A DNA stretch of 64,000 nt, taken from the NCBI GenBank assembly GCA_002831545.1, contig CP025095.1, forward strand, positions 1,364,001-1,428,000. Direction: 5' to 3'. The notes under the pieces are model-generated. The model did not search any database. It saw only the letters and a list, made by a program, of their open reading frames with translations, and was not told the DNA's origin. The DNA comes from Streptococcus suis (GTDB lineage: Bacteria; Bacillota; Bacilli; Lactobacillales; Streptococcaceae). Numbering within the stretch: position 1 is the stretch's first letter; every line of letters starts with the position of its first letter. The translations under genes were made by a program, and so were the position numbers. Shown here piece by piece: positions 47,754 to 55,789 of this stretch.

Positions 47754-48134
47754 CTAATCTATTAACTCAGACAAGGACTTTTTGGTCCTAACTGTCAACT
47801 CATAAGGAAATTCCAAATAGGTCTTACCATTCTTTTCATATAGATAGGCTATTTTGTTATTGGGTTGAAAGGTTAGTCGATAATATTCCTCTACCCCGAC
47901 TGGCTGATCATTGGTGCTAGCATCTTTGAAAAGATAGGGATGAATTTGGGAAAGCTCCGACAAAAAATCGCTCATTTCACTACCTTTTAGAGTTCTTAGC
48001 TCTCCACCATCCTGATTACTAATTACAATCTGGTCGGCTTGAGGTAAACGAATTTCAGTTTTCTTCAAAAATTGATACCCAAGCAACAAGGAAATACAAG
48101 ATAAAACAACAAAAATCAACCATTTCTTTTTCAT
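47754..48134 (-). CDS. Secreted or membrane-anchored protein (DUF5301-like)
   Basis: 126 aa from ATG 48134. N-terminal hydrophobic segment (WLIFVVLSCISLLLGYQF) followed by a soluble domain beginning LPQADQIVISNQDGG, reminiscent of DUF5301 proteins of streptococci. Function unknown. A T-rich hairpin follows at about 47727-47755. Confidence 0.65.
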   Translation of the reverse strand: MKKKWLIFVVLSCISLLLGYQFLKKTEIRLPQADQIVISNQDGGELRTLKGSEMSDFLSELSQIHPYLFKDASTNDQPVGVEEYYRLTFQPNNKIAYLYEKNGKTYLEFPYELTVRTKKSLSELID

Positions 48135-48203
48135 AATAAAACCCACCCTTTTTTAGTAAATTATATCAAGCTCAGAAAATCTGTCAAGCAAAAACATCGA
48201 AAT

Positions 48204-49541
48204 CTATTGACTGCTAGCAATTTTCCTCAAACGCAATCTTAGGGCTATTCCGCAGACAAAAATCCCTGAAATAAGACCGATCCAATAGGCTTCTGGACCC
48301 ATTTGGAAAAATCTTTCAAGCAAGAATGCGACTGGGAAGGTCATGGACCAATAGGCAACCAAACCAAGTATAAATGGAACAGTCGTATCCTTGTAACCAC
48401 GTAAAATCCCCTGAATAGGTGCTGTAAAGGCATCTGCCAATTGGAACATGAGGGCAAAGCTTAGAAAATGCGAGGTCAGACGGATAAATTCTGCGTCATT
48501 ACCATAAAGGTAGGCAACTTTGGAGCGGAAAAAATAAAGGAAAGTGAGTGTTAGGCCTGCAAAACCAAGTGCAACCAAGCGTCCCAGACGGCTGTAGGCT
48601 TTCACATCCTGTGGTCGTTTAGCCCCTACTTCATAAGCAATGACAATAGCTAGGGCTGAAGAAACTGAGGCAGGAAAGGCATATAATAATGTCGCAAAGT
48701 TCATAGCTGACTGGTGGGCTGCTATAATCTGTGCTGAAAATTTTGCCATGTAGAGCCCTACTACTGCAAAAATTGCTACTTCTGCAAAGACTTGCAAACC
48801 AATCGGCAAACCAATTTTCAAGCCTTCCTTCAATAAAGAAAGGTCAATCGGACTCCACCGCCAAATCTGATAAGATGCAATAGTCTTATTTTTGCACATG
48901 ACAAGGACAATTACGAGTAACACGGCCCAGTAAGCTAAAGCAGTACCCAATCCAGCTCCAGCTCCGCCTAGGGCCGGGAGGCCCATTTTCCCATAAATCA
49001 AGAGATAGTTAAATAGACTGTTAAATGGGACAAGGAGCAACATGAGGTACATGGATAGCTGAGTCAAACCGAGGGCGTCGAAAAAAGAGCGACAGACACT
49101 AAAGAGCAAGAGAGGCAGGATACCAATGGAAATAAAATAGAGGTACTGCCGACCAACTTGAAAAACAGATTCATCAAGTTCAAAACGTTCAAGGGCTGGA
49201 ATAGCAATAAAAAGGACCGAACATAAGAGTAAAATGGTTAATCCGATGGCTAGATAGACAAACTGATGAAACTCCTGGCGAATCTTATCTCTTTCACCTT
49301 TTCCTAAATATTGAGCGATGATTGGGACCAATGCAGATACAATCCCTGTTAGAAATGAAAAAAGCGGATTCCAAAGACTTGTTGCCATGGAAACACCTGC
49401 CAAATCCATAGTACTATACTGACCAGTCATCATGGTATCGATAAAAGATGCCGAGTAATTAGCAAATTGGTAAATTAAAATGGGCAAAAATATTTTGATA
49501 AAGAGCCAGAGCTTCTCTTTGTTATTTCTTGTTTGGTACAT
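48204..49541 (-). CDS. MATE family multidrug/metabolite exporter
   Basis: 445 aa, twelve hydrophobic segments. NorM-type layout with an N-terminal MMTGQYSTMDLAGVSMATSLWNP motif and a second half repeating the fold. It exports cationic drugs or metabolites using Na+ or H+. Substrate not predictable. Confidence 0.92.
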   Translation of the reverse strand: MYQTRNNKEKLWLFIKIFLPILIYQFANYSASFIDTMMTGQYSTMDLAGVSMATSLWNPLFSFLTGIVSALVPIIAQYLGKGERDKIRQEFHQFVYLAIGLTILLLCSVLFIAIPALERFELDESVFQVGRQYLYFISIGILPLLLFSVCRSFFDALGLTQLSMYLMLLLVPFNSLFNYLLIYGKMGLPALGGAGAGLGTALAYWAVLLVIVLVMCKNKTIASYQIWRWSPIDLSLLKEGLKIGLPIGLQVFAEVAIFAVVGLYMAKFSAQIIAAHQSAMNFATLLYAFPASVSSALAIVIAYEVGAKRPQDVKAYSRLGRLVALGFAGLTLTFLYFFRSKVAYLYGNDAEFIRLTSHFLSFALMFQLADAFTAPIQGILRGYKDTTVPFILGLVAYWSMTFPVAFLLERFFQMGPEAYWIGLISGIFVCGIALRLRLRKIASSQ

Positions 49542-49572
49542 ACTTATTCTCTTTCAATTTTATATAAATATT

Positions 49573-49606
49573 GTAACAAGAAAAGGACCTGCATTGCAAG
49601 TCCTCT
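49573..49606 (-). terminator. Terminator after guaC
   Basis: On the minus strand AGGAC pairs with GTCCT around TTGCAATGCAG, followed by TTTTC. It lies five bases after the guaC stop. Confidence 0.8.
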
Positions 49607-49610
49607 TTGA

Positions 49611-50594
49611 CTAGATAGAGTCACCATTCCAGATAGAGTTTTTCACGATAACATAGTCCACATGCTTCAAGCTGGTAATGTCACGTCCTCCTGCATAAGA
49701 AATAGATGACTGCAAATCTTGCTCCATTTCAACCAGCGTATCTTTCAAGTGGCCTTTGGCTGGCAGGAGAATTTTTTTACCTTCTACGTTTTTATAGGCA
49801 CCTTTTTGGTATTCAGATGCTGAACCGTAGTATTCTTTAAACTGTTTGCCGTCCACTTCTACGGTCTTTCCTGGGCTTTCAATGTGACCGGCAAAGAGCG
49901 AGCCAATCATGACCATACTTGCACCAAAGCGGATGGATTTGGCAATATCTCCGTGGGTGCGAATACCGCCATCCGCAATAATTGGCTTACGAGCAGCCTT
50001 TGCACACCAACGAAGGGCAGCCAGCTGCCAACCGCCAGTACCAAAACCAGTCTTGACCTTGGTGATGCAGACCTTACCAGGACCAATACCAACTTTTGTC
50101 GCATCTGCACCAGCATTTTCCAATTCACGAACAGCTTCAGGCGTGCCGACATTTCCAGCAATAACAAAAGTCTCAGGCAATTCTTTCTTGATATGCTTGA
50201 TCATCTTAATGACACTGTCAGCATGCCCATGTGCGATGTCAATGGTAATAAACTCAGGTGCGTCAGCTTTTAAACTAGAAACAAAGTCGTACTCATAGTC
50301 TTTTACACCAACCGAAATGGAGGCAATCAAACCTTGCTCGTGCATGCGTTTGATAAATGGAATACGACCAGCTTCATCGAAACGATGCATGATATAGAAA
50401 TACCCTTCTTTGGCAAGCATTTCTGCCACATCTTCATCAATAATAGTCTGCATATTAGCTGGAACAACTGGTAATTTAAAGCTATATTTTCCAAGAGTGA
50501 CAGATGTATCTGCCTCCGAACGGCTATTGATGATGCATTTATTAGGAATCAACTGGATATCTTCGTAGTCAAAAACAGGCGTTTCATTAAACAT
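49611..50594 (-). CDS. guaC: GMP reductase
   Basis: 327 aa. IMPDH/GMPR barrel with the catalytic Cys in [15 protein letters not shown], and the GMP-reductase-type [10 protein letters not shown] flap. It reduces GMP to IMP with NADPH, rebalancing purine pools. GAGGAGAAA precedes the ATG. Own promoter and long leader. Confidence 0.96.
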   Translation of the reverse strand: MFNETPVFDYEDIQLIPNKCIINSRSEADTSVTLGKYSFKLPVVPANMQTIIDEDVAEMLAKEGYFYIMHRFDEAGRIPFIKRMHEQGLIASISVGVKDYEYDFVSSLKADAPEFITIDIAHGHADSVIKMIKHIKKELPETFVIAGNVGTPEAVRELENAGADATKVGIGPGKVCITKVKTGFGTGGWQLAALRWCAKAARKPIIADGGIRTHGDIAKSIRFGASMVMIGSLFAGHIESPGKTVEVDGKQFKEYYGSASEYQKGAYKNVEGKKILLPAKGHLKDTLVEMEQDLQSSISYAGGRDITSLKHVDYVIVKNSIWNGDSI

Positions 50595-50857
50595 GGCTTT
50601 CTCCTCAGTTCGTTTTTTAATGATTTTTGTATTAGGAAACGATATTTTGTTCGCTTTTCCTTAACCGACATCTAAGATTATATCTTATTGTTTGTGTTTT
50701 GTCAATATCAAAGAGTATTTGCAATGTAATATTCGTTTTTATAGAAAATATTTAAATAGAATCTATCTGAACATTCGTATAGTTTCGTTTTGATAGTATT
50801 TTTCTAGAAAAATTTAAAAAACGTTCTGATTTAGCTAGGCATTTCTGACAAGAAAAC
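50595..50857 (-). promoter_or_regulatory. guaC promoter and leader
   Basis: TTGACA (50705-50700) and TATAAT (50682-50677) with a 17-bp spacer. The ~75-nt leader has GGAAA/TTTCC plus CGA/TCG arms around ACAAAATA. ACGAA cores (AAAACGAAAC, ATACGAATGTT, AAAACGAATATT) lie upstream and GCGAAC/ACGAAC in the leader, loosely similar to the PurR box AWWWCCGAACWWT. Purine control is only a suggestion. Nothing else is seen in this 310-base gap apart from the neighbouring terminator. Confidence 0.6.
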
Positions 50858-50888
50858 GAAAAAAATCTCCAAAAACTGAAGATTTTCT
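50858..50888 (-). terminator. Terminator of the bacteriocin operon
   Basis: On the minus strand AAAATCT pairs with AGATTTT, continued by TTTT, 16 bases after the ABC ATPase stop. Confidence 0.75.
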
Positions 50889-50904
50889 TTGATCTTTTAT
50901 TTCA

Positions 50905-51513
50905 TTATAGTAAATTTGACAAGTCAATGACGGTATCAACTTGTTTGCAAACTTCTTCATCATGCGTCGCAACAATAAGGACTGTTTCAGGAGATACCAA
51001 CCCTAAAAGTAGCAGAATAATCTCGTTTCCTGTCTTCTTATCCAAAGCACCTGTTGGTTCATCTGCTAATATTACTCTCGCTTTTTTCAGCAGTAGTCTA
51101 GCGATGGATACGCGTTGGGCCTGTCCTCCAGAAAGTTCGTAGATTTTATGCTTTAGATAGGATTCATCTAAACCAACCTGTCGTAAGGCTGTAACAACCT
51201 CTTCTTTCTTGGCTAACATTTTCAGGTTGTCCCACACCGTTTCTTCCTCAATCAAGGCATAGTTTTGAAAGACATAGCCAAGATGGTTTTTAAAATAGTC
51301 CTGCTCTTTCATCTTCCAAATATCTTTCCCATCAATTCGGATGGTTCCCTTATCTGGTTTCTCCAATCGAGCTACTGCATTTAAGAAGGTACTTTTCCCT
51401 GACCCAGACGGACCAATAATAGCATATGAGGTATTTGTATGAAAATCAATGTTCACATCCCTAAAAATTTTCTTTTTACCGTAACTTTTTTCAATATTTC
51501 TAACTTCAATCAT
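50905..51513 (-). CDS. ABC transporter ATP-binding protein of the lactococcin-972-type locus
   Basis: 202 aa, single MacB/LolD-type nucleotide-binding domain. Walker A GPSGSGKST, signature LSGGQAQRVSIARLL, Walker B VILADEPTGALD. Its ATG overlaps the stop of the large membrane protein by four bases (ATGA), tying it to that partner. In lactococcin 972-type loci this ATPase works with the multi-pass protein in export or immunity. Confidence 0.92.
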   Translation of the reverse strand: MIEVRNIEKSYGKKKIFRDVNIDFHTNTSYAIIGPSGSGKSTFLNAVARLEKPDKGTIRIDGKDIWKMKEQDYFKNHLGYVFQNYALIEEETVWDNLKMLAKKEEVVTALRQVGLDESYLKHKIYELSGGQAQRVSIARLLLKKARVILADEPTGALDKKTGNEIILLLLGLVSPETVLIVATHDEEVCKQVDTVIDLSNLL

Positions 51514-53513
51514 ACTGCTTCAAAATCTCCTTTTATTATCTGAACTCGTTTTTTCATCACCAAATGATAAGATAGGAGTGACATAATTAGCAACTCCAGC
51601 ATAAACATTCCCCAAACTAAAAAAACAACAGATGGGTGGAGTGTCAAAAGCCAAACTACTACTGCAGAAATTCCATTTATTACCAATATAGGGAGTAAGT
51701 TCCGCAAAATCACTTGGTAGTTCTGACTTCCCAATAAACTGTAGATAGCTAGTTTTTTTGCACATTTTTTCATAATAGTAGTTACATATTCATACATGAT
51801 AAACAGTTGGCAGATAAATAGAATAGTTAGGGCAATCACACTTCCTGTTAGTTGGCTATTCAGACGATTGCGTTCAAGAAGGAGTTTCTCAGCAACATTT
51901 GTCAAACTAGAAAAATTTGTGAGCCCTGCGCTAGTAATCTTTTCTTGAATAATGGATTGTTTAAAGATTCCTACATGCGCAATATTTAAAAAAGCTGTTT
52001 CCAAAGCATCCTCGGTAAAATAGTCAACATTTAACGCTACTAAAATAGCGTCTGTCTTTTCTTGTGTCGTAAATAGCTCATGTTCATCGCCCGTGTGGTT
52101 AAATAAAAATGTCTTTTGTTGACTAGGAACTGGTTGTACCGTTAAATCCGACGCACTTAGACTACTGTATTGAAACCATTCATGTGCAACAATGGCACGA
52201 ACATTCTCGGTATTTTCTAATTGATTCTCTGGGATATAAATGATGCCTACGCTTTCAGTTGACGGATTGCCATACTGATTAGTTGGGTACAGCTGTTTAT
52301 TCTTTTCGATAAAACCTTTGTTAACATATCGGATAGCACTAGCAAGTTGAGGTTTGATACCATTGGCATTTAATTCTTCTTGTAGGGGCACTGGAAGATG
52401 ACTACTTGTTGCCTCACCAAAAGCAGAGGGTGCTGAATAGAGCATATCCTCTTGCTCAAAGGATTGTATAAACATTCGGTATTTTTCAGTTTGTTCTTTC
52501 ATAAACTGACCATCAATCTGATGATTGGCATCCATGTTTTCGCTCATACTATTAAACCAAGTAATAGTGGCGAAACCTTTAGCAACTTCCCACTTATCCA
52601 ATACTTCTATCTGGCTGTGGGAACGAGCAATCATATCTAAACTTTTATGTAGTGTCAGTCCAAAAATACTTGTCGAAAGGCAAATACCTACTAACCATAC
52701 CCAAAGAACAAATCGGGTGGCTGGCTTATTTTTTAAGATTGAAATCGGTTTAATCCATCGGATATTCAAGCCATAAATTCCATTTACAAAACAGGTAATC
52801 CCCAAAAGAATAAGACTATTAACCCCCATTAAAAGTAAGTAGGTTTTGACGAATACATTAGAAAAAGTACCTTGGTAAAGGATAAAGCCGAGCAATAATA
52901 TCATATAATTGAACAGCAGACTACCAATATCTTGTAAAATATGTTTTTGTTGAATAGCACCGAACTGCCCCAAACTTCTGTAAATCATAGCCTGCTTGGC
53001 GTACATTAATTTTACTGCTAATAATCCCAAGGCAAAAACAAAAAATAAGGTCCATACTGCCAAAGAACGCAAATTAGTAAATAAAAAATAGACAGGTATC
53101 ATATACCAACTAATATCCGCAGCTTGAACAATTAACCCATAGGATTCAAGTTGTTCTCGAAAAGCAGCAGGTACAGACTTGCTGGTATAATACATTCCAC
53201 TCACATCGCTATTCAACAAGCTATCTATATTGGTGACATAGGACTCATCATTTTTTGTTGGATGAAAGACAAAAGTAGCCTGTTCACCATTTTTATCAAT
53301 AAATGGGCGATAAACTTGTATATCATATTCTTGAGCCAGAGATTCTATACTTGAGAATACTGCTGTCTTATCCACTGCCCCACCACTATTGATAAGTGAA
53401 AATGCAGCCTGTGCTGGATACTTTATGTCATTCCCAAATTCCTTCACAGCTCCAAATGATAAAACGGATAATAGCACCATAAACACACTTATAAGGGATG
53501 CTCTCCACTTCAT
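51510..53513 (-). CDS. Bacteriocin-associated integral membrane protein (putative immunity/permease)
   Basis: 667 aa from ATG 53513, with GGAGG five bases upstream. One N-terminal hydrophobic segment (SLISVFMVLLSVLSFGAV), a first extracellular loop, a cluster of helices around 145-300, a large extracellular domain to ~570 and three C-terminal helices. This matches the 7-TM bacteriocin-immunity family (TIGR01654) found only beside lactococcin-972-like genes. The layout is also FtsX/MacB-like, fitting a mechanotransmission or immunity role with the ATPase. It follows the bacteriocin gene by 58 bases. Confidence 0.88.
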   Translation of the reverse strand: MKWRASLISVFMVLLSVLSFGAVKEFGNDIKYPAQAAFSLINSGGAVDKTAVFSSIESLAQEYDIQVYRPFIDKNGEQATFVFHPTKNDESYVTNIDSLLNSDVSGMYYTSKSVPAAFREQLESYGLIVQAADISWYMIPVYFLFTNLRSLAVWTLFFVFALGLLAVKLMYAKQAMIYRSLGQFGAIQQKHILQDIGSLLFNYMILLLGFILYQGTFSNVFVKTYLLLMGVNSLILLGITCFVNGIYGLNIRWIKPISILKNKPATRFVLWVWLVGICLSTSIFGLTLHKSLDMIARSHSQIEVLDKWEVAKGFATITWFNSMSENMDANHQIDGQFMKEQTEKYRMFIQSFEQEDMLYSAPSAFGEATSSHLPVPLQEELNANGIKPQLASAIRYVNKGFIEKNKQLYPTNQYGNPSTESVGIIYIPENQLENTENVRAIVAHEWFQYSSLSASDLTVQPVPSQQKTFLFNHTGDEHELFTTQEKTDAILVALNVDYFTEDALETAFLNIAHVGIFKQSIIQEKITSAGLTNFSSLTNVAEKLLLERNRLNSQLTGSVIALTILFICQLFIMYEYVTTIMKKCAKKLAIYSLLGSQNYQVILRNLLPILVINGISAVVVWLLTLHPSVVFLVWGMFMLELLIMSLLSYHLVMKKRVQIIKGDFEAV

Positions 53514-53532
53514 ATATTCCTCCAATACTAAG

Positions 53533-53561
53533 GAAGGGCAAAGATGTCTTCCTCACCCTTC
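53533..53561 (-). terminator. Intercistronic hairpin between bacteriocin and immunity genes
   Basis: GAAGGG (53533-53538) pairs with CCCTTC (53556-53561), and the alternative AGGAAG/CTTCCT pairing inside it is mutually exclusive. No T-run follows. It may act as a partial terminator or 3' mRNA stabiliser, making bacteriocin mRNA more abundant than immunity mRNA. Confidence 0.45.
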
Positions 53562-53571
53562 AGTCATATTT

Positions 53572-53898
53572 CTAGAACCAATACCAACCATAGTAAGCTT
53601 TTGCTTGAATCCAATCCCAATTCTTTTTGGCTCCTGCTATAGCCCAACCATAATTGGCTGCCTTATATGATTTCACATTACCCCAGAAATCGGTAACTGT
53701 CGCACTGCTCCCCAAACGAACTGGTGCTTCCAAATAATAATGTGAGTAAGCCCAACCATCATTGGTAACCCCAAAATTCCAAGTATCTGTATAAGTTGGG
53801 TGGGGATGACGAGTTTCAGCTTCAACTGAATTAGAACCTACTAAAAGACCAGTTGCTACAACACTTGTTGCTACTAAACATGTTAATAATCTTTTCAT
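53572..53898 (-). CDS. Lactococcin 972-family bacteriocin precursor
   Basis: 108 aa. Sec signal peptide of ~27 residues ending SVEA (cleavage before ETRHPHP), so no double-glycine leader. The mature ~81 residues are rich in Trp, Tyr, Gly and Asn and Cys-free. They include GVTNDGWAYSHYY, SSATVTDFWG and a C-terminal KAYYGWYWF that matches the aromatic end of the lactococcin 972 family (TIGR01653). Lactococcin 972 binds lipid II and blocks septum formation in lactococci; this homologue is longer than the 66-aa prototype. GGAGG seven bases before the ATG. First gene of the operon with the permease and ATPase. Confidence 0.9.
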   Translation of the reverse strand: MKRLLTCLVATSVVATGLLVGSNSVEAETRHPHPTYTDTWNFGVTNDGWAYSHYYLEAPVRLGSSATVTDFWGNVKSYKAANYGWAIAGAKKNWDWIQAKAYYGWYWF

Positions 53899-53935
53899 AC
53901 TTATACCTCCAGCATTTATCTTTCACAAAAAGCAA

Positions 53936-53966
53936 ATAGTATAGTTGACTTGCACGCATATACTAT
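53936..53966. promoter_or_regulatory. Long-arm inverted repeat upstream of the bacteriocin gene
   Basis: ATAGTATA (53936-53943) and TATACTAT (53959-53966) are perfect 8-bp arms 15 bp apart. The gene-proximal arm contains a TATACT -10-like box, and the distal arm occupies the -35 position, which otherwise lacks a consensus. Such a promoter should need an activator. A second imperfect palindrome (TTGACATT, then AATGTGAA) lies a further ~20 bp upstream. Confidence 0.5.
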
Positions 53967-54010
53967 CATTCAACAATTCACATTAATCACAATGTCAACA
54001 TTTCCTGCAC

Positions 54011-54073
54011 TTAAAGCAATACTTTCCACAGAAAATAATCAAAAAGACCTATCAATTGAGCCAAATCAACCAT
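54011..54073 (-). CDS. 20-aa hydrophobic peptide, candidate Rgg pheromone (SHP-like)
   Basis: Starts at ATG 54073 with AAAGGAG seven bases upstream and ends at TAA 54011. The peptide has a C-terminal part DYFLWKVLL: an acidic residue followed by eight mostly hydrophobic residues, as in mature SHP pheromones of Rgg regulators. It is divergent from the rgg gene by 100 bases, the usual shp-rgg layout, and points toward the bacteriocin gene. It lacks the basic N-terminus of most SHPs, so a leaderless signal or a small membrane-active peptide are alternatives. Never seen by length-filtered gene callers. Confidence 0.55.
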   Translation of the reverse strand: MVDLAQLIGLFDYFLWKVLL

Positions 54074-54130
54074 ATCTTTTCTCCTTTCCTTTTTCTTAAA
54101 ACAATGATATACTACTATTTATAAAATTGG

Positions 54131-54148
54131 AAAAACTGTCAAGTTTTT
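54131..54148. promoter_or_regulatory. Perfect palindrome in the rgg-peptide divergent promoter
   Basis: AAAAACT and AGTTTTT are 7-bp arms around GTCA, giving an 18-bp inverted repeat. On the minus strand it contains TTGACA, the likely -35 box of the 20-aa peptide gene. It is 26 bases upstream of the rgg start. A likely Rgg binding site; on the plus side an extended -10 (TGATATACT at 54105-54113) lies just upstream of it. Confidence 0.5.
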
Positions 54149-54173
54149 TTACACTTATTCGGGAGGAACTCGC

Positions 54174-55022
54174 ATGAGATGGGATATTGGCAAAGTATAT
54201 AAGCAGATTCGTGAGAGTAAGGGCATAAAACAGACAGAAGTTGTCGGCAAAGGCATCAGTCGCCAAGCCCTAATCAGCTTTGAAAAAGGGCAATCTACCC
54301 CTCGCTACGAAACCATGCACTTTCTCCTCCAGCAGCTGGACATGGACTTTGCAGAATTTGACTATATCTGTAACTACCACCAGCCCAGCAAACGGCAGGA
54401 AATCTTTACAGACTTCGCTGGGCAAGTCCATTCTACCAATCCAGAGGGATTTAAGGTATTACTCAAAAAGTGCCAAGACTACTTAAAGACCCACCAAGAT
54501 TTACCCATCCAACATCTATCTGAACTGTCAGAAATCATGTACAAGGTCAGAAAGTCTGGTATAGAGGATATTGAGGAAAGCACCAAAAAACTAACTGAAA
54601 AAATCTGGAAGGAACTGGAAAAGCGAGACAACTGGTACTGGAGCGACATTCGCATGCTCAATACCATTCTCTACTTCTTCCCCATTGATTCGGTAAACCT
54701 AGTCACAGAAGGTATCTTAAAAACACTTGATAAATACAAGGATTTTGTAAACACCAAAACCAGACAACTGACAATATTAGAAAATCTAAGTACCCTCTAT
54801 CTTTATCACAATCGTAAGAAAGATTGTCGTCTTATCTTAGATAGAATTCTATGCTTATCAAAAGAAGAAAGACGGTATGATATACTGGCTTTTGCCCAAG
54901 TCCGCTACGGTATCTGCACAGATAATGACGAACTAATCGAAAAAGGACTCCAACTGCTTGAATTGATGGAAGAAACAGGCTATCTTTCGATTGCAAAAAA
55001 AGAAATTGAACAATTTAGATGA
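54174..55022 (+). CDS. Rgg/MutR-family peptide-responsive transcriptional regulator
   Basis: 282 aa, normal Rgg length. N-terminal XRE helix-turn-helix (GKVYKQIRESKGIKQTEV, GISRQALISFEKGQSTPRY) and a C-terminal all-helical repeat domain that in Rgg proteins binds small hydrophobic peptides. GGGAGGA lies six bases before the ATG. MutR-type members commonly control adjacent bacteriocin genes. Divergent placement from the peptide and bacteriocin genes makes it their likely regulator. Confidence 0.9.
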   Translation: MRWDIGKVYKQIRESKGIKQTEVVGKGISRQALISFEKGQSTPRYETMHFLLQQLDMDFAEFDYICNYHQPSKRQEIFTDFAGQVHSTNPEGFKVLLKKCQDYLKTHQDLPIQHLSELSEIMYKVRKSGIEDIEESTKKLTEKIWKELEKRDNWYWSDIRMLNTILYFFPIDSVNLVTEGILKTLDKYKDFVNTKTRQLTILENLSTLYLYHNRKKDCRLILDRILCLSKEERRYDILAFAQVRYGICTDNDELIEKGLQLLELMEETGYLSIAKKEIEQFR

Positions 55023-55023
55023 T

Positions 55024-55070
55024 AGAAAAAAAGCGTTGCTTACAGTTCATACTGTAGCCAACGCTTTTTT
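55024..55070. terminator. Bidirectional terminator between rgg and nth
   Basis: AAAAAAGCGTTG pairs with CAACGCTTTTTT, with an inner TACAGT/ACTGTA extension and a TCAT loop. It serves two convergent genes and touches the nth stop. Confidence 0.9.
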
Positions 55071-55692
55071 AATCAAATTCATATAATTGTGGGAATTTTT
55101 CGCATTCAGGGTTCTTAGGATGGCAAACCTCACGACCAAAATAAATCATAGCTTGATGAGCAGGGAGCCAGAGTTCAGGAGGTAAGACTTCCATGACTCG
55201 CTTTTCTGTTTCCAGGGGTGTAGCCGATTTTTTGACAATATCGTGGTGTTTACAAATCCGTCCCACGTGGGTATCAACTGCGAAGGCGGGAATTCCGAAA
55301 CCGACACTTAAAACAACATTGGCCGTTTTTCTTCCCACTCCTGCCAAGGCTTCTAATTCCTCACGAGTTTGAGGAACAATGCCATTATGCCGTTCCATCA
55401 ACTGCTGGGCACAGTCTTTTAAAAACTTTGCCTTGTTTCGGTACAAACCCAAACGAGAAATATAAGGCTCAATATCCTTCACTTCTGCTGCCGCCATGGC
55501 TTGGGGCGTAGGGAAAGCTGCGAACAAACCAGGTGTTGCCTTATTCACCGCAGCATCTGTAGTTTGAGCAGATAAGAGCACTGCACATACCAACTCAAAG
55601 TGATTTCGAAAGTCCAAGCTAGGCTTAGCATCAGGATATAGAGCGATGATTTCTTCAATAACTTTTCTTGCACGTTTTTTTGATAATACCAT
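55069..55692 (-). CDS. nth: Endonuclease III, without complete Fe-S cluster ligands
   Basis: 207 aa from ATG 55692 (MVLSKKRARKV). Helix-hairpin-helix LAGVGRKTANVVL with the catalytic Lys, and the catalytic Asp in FAVDTHVGRI. The C-terminus keeps only two cysteines (CHPKNPEC) instead of four, so no 4Fe-4S cluster is expected; I recall the same in other streptococci. It removes oxidised pyrimidines. No ribosome binding site is visible: a TGC-TATAAT box ends six bases before the ATG, suggesting a leaderless mRNA. Confidence 0.94.
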   Translation of the reverse strand: MVLSKKRARKVIEEIIALYPDAKPSLDFRNHFELVCAVLLSAQTTDAAVNKATPGLFAAFPTPQAMAAAEVKDIEPYISRLGLYRNKAKFLKDCAQQLMERHNGIVPQTREELEALAGVGRKTANVVLSVGFGIPAFAVDTHVGRICKHHDIVKKSATPLETEKRVMEVLPPELWLPAHQAMIYFGREVCHPKNPECEKFPQLYEFD

Positions 55693-55789
55693 GAATTCAT
55701 TATAGCATGAAAACTTGGATTTATCTAAAATCTGGATTGTCATAAACCTCATTCCTCATGGTATAATAAAAAGAAAAGGGGGAATATGT
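55693..55789. promoter_or_regulatory. Divergent promoters of nth and nnrD
   Basis: Minus strand: TGCTATAAT ends six bases before the nth ATG, an extended -10. Plus strand: TGGTATAAT at 55759-55767 is an extended -10 for nnrD, with AAGGGGGA as ribosome binding site. Neither has a good -35, typical of extended -10 promoters. Confidence 0.65.
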
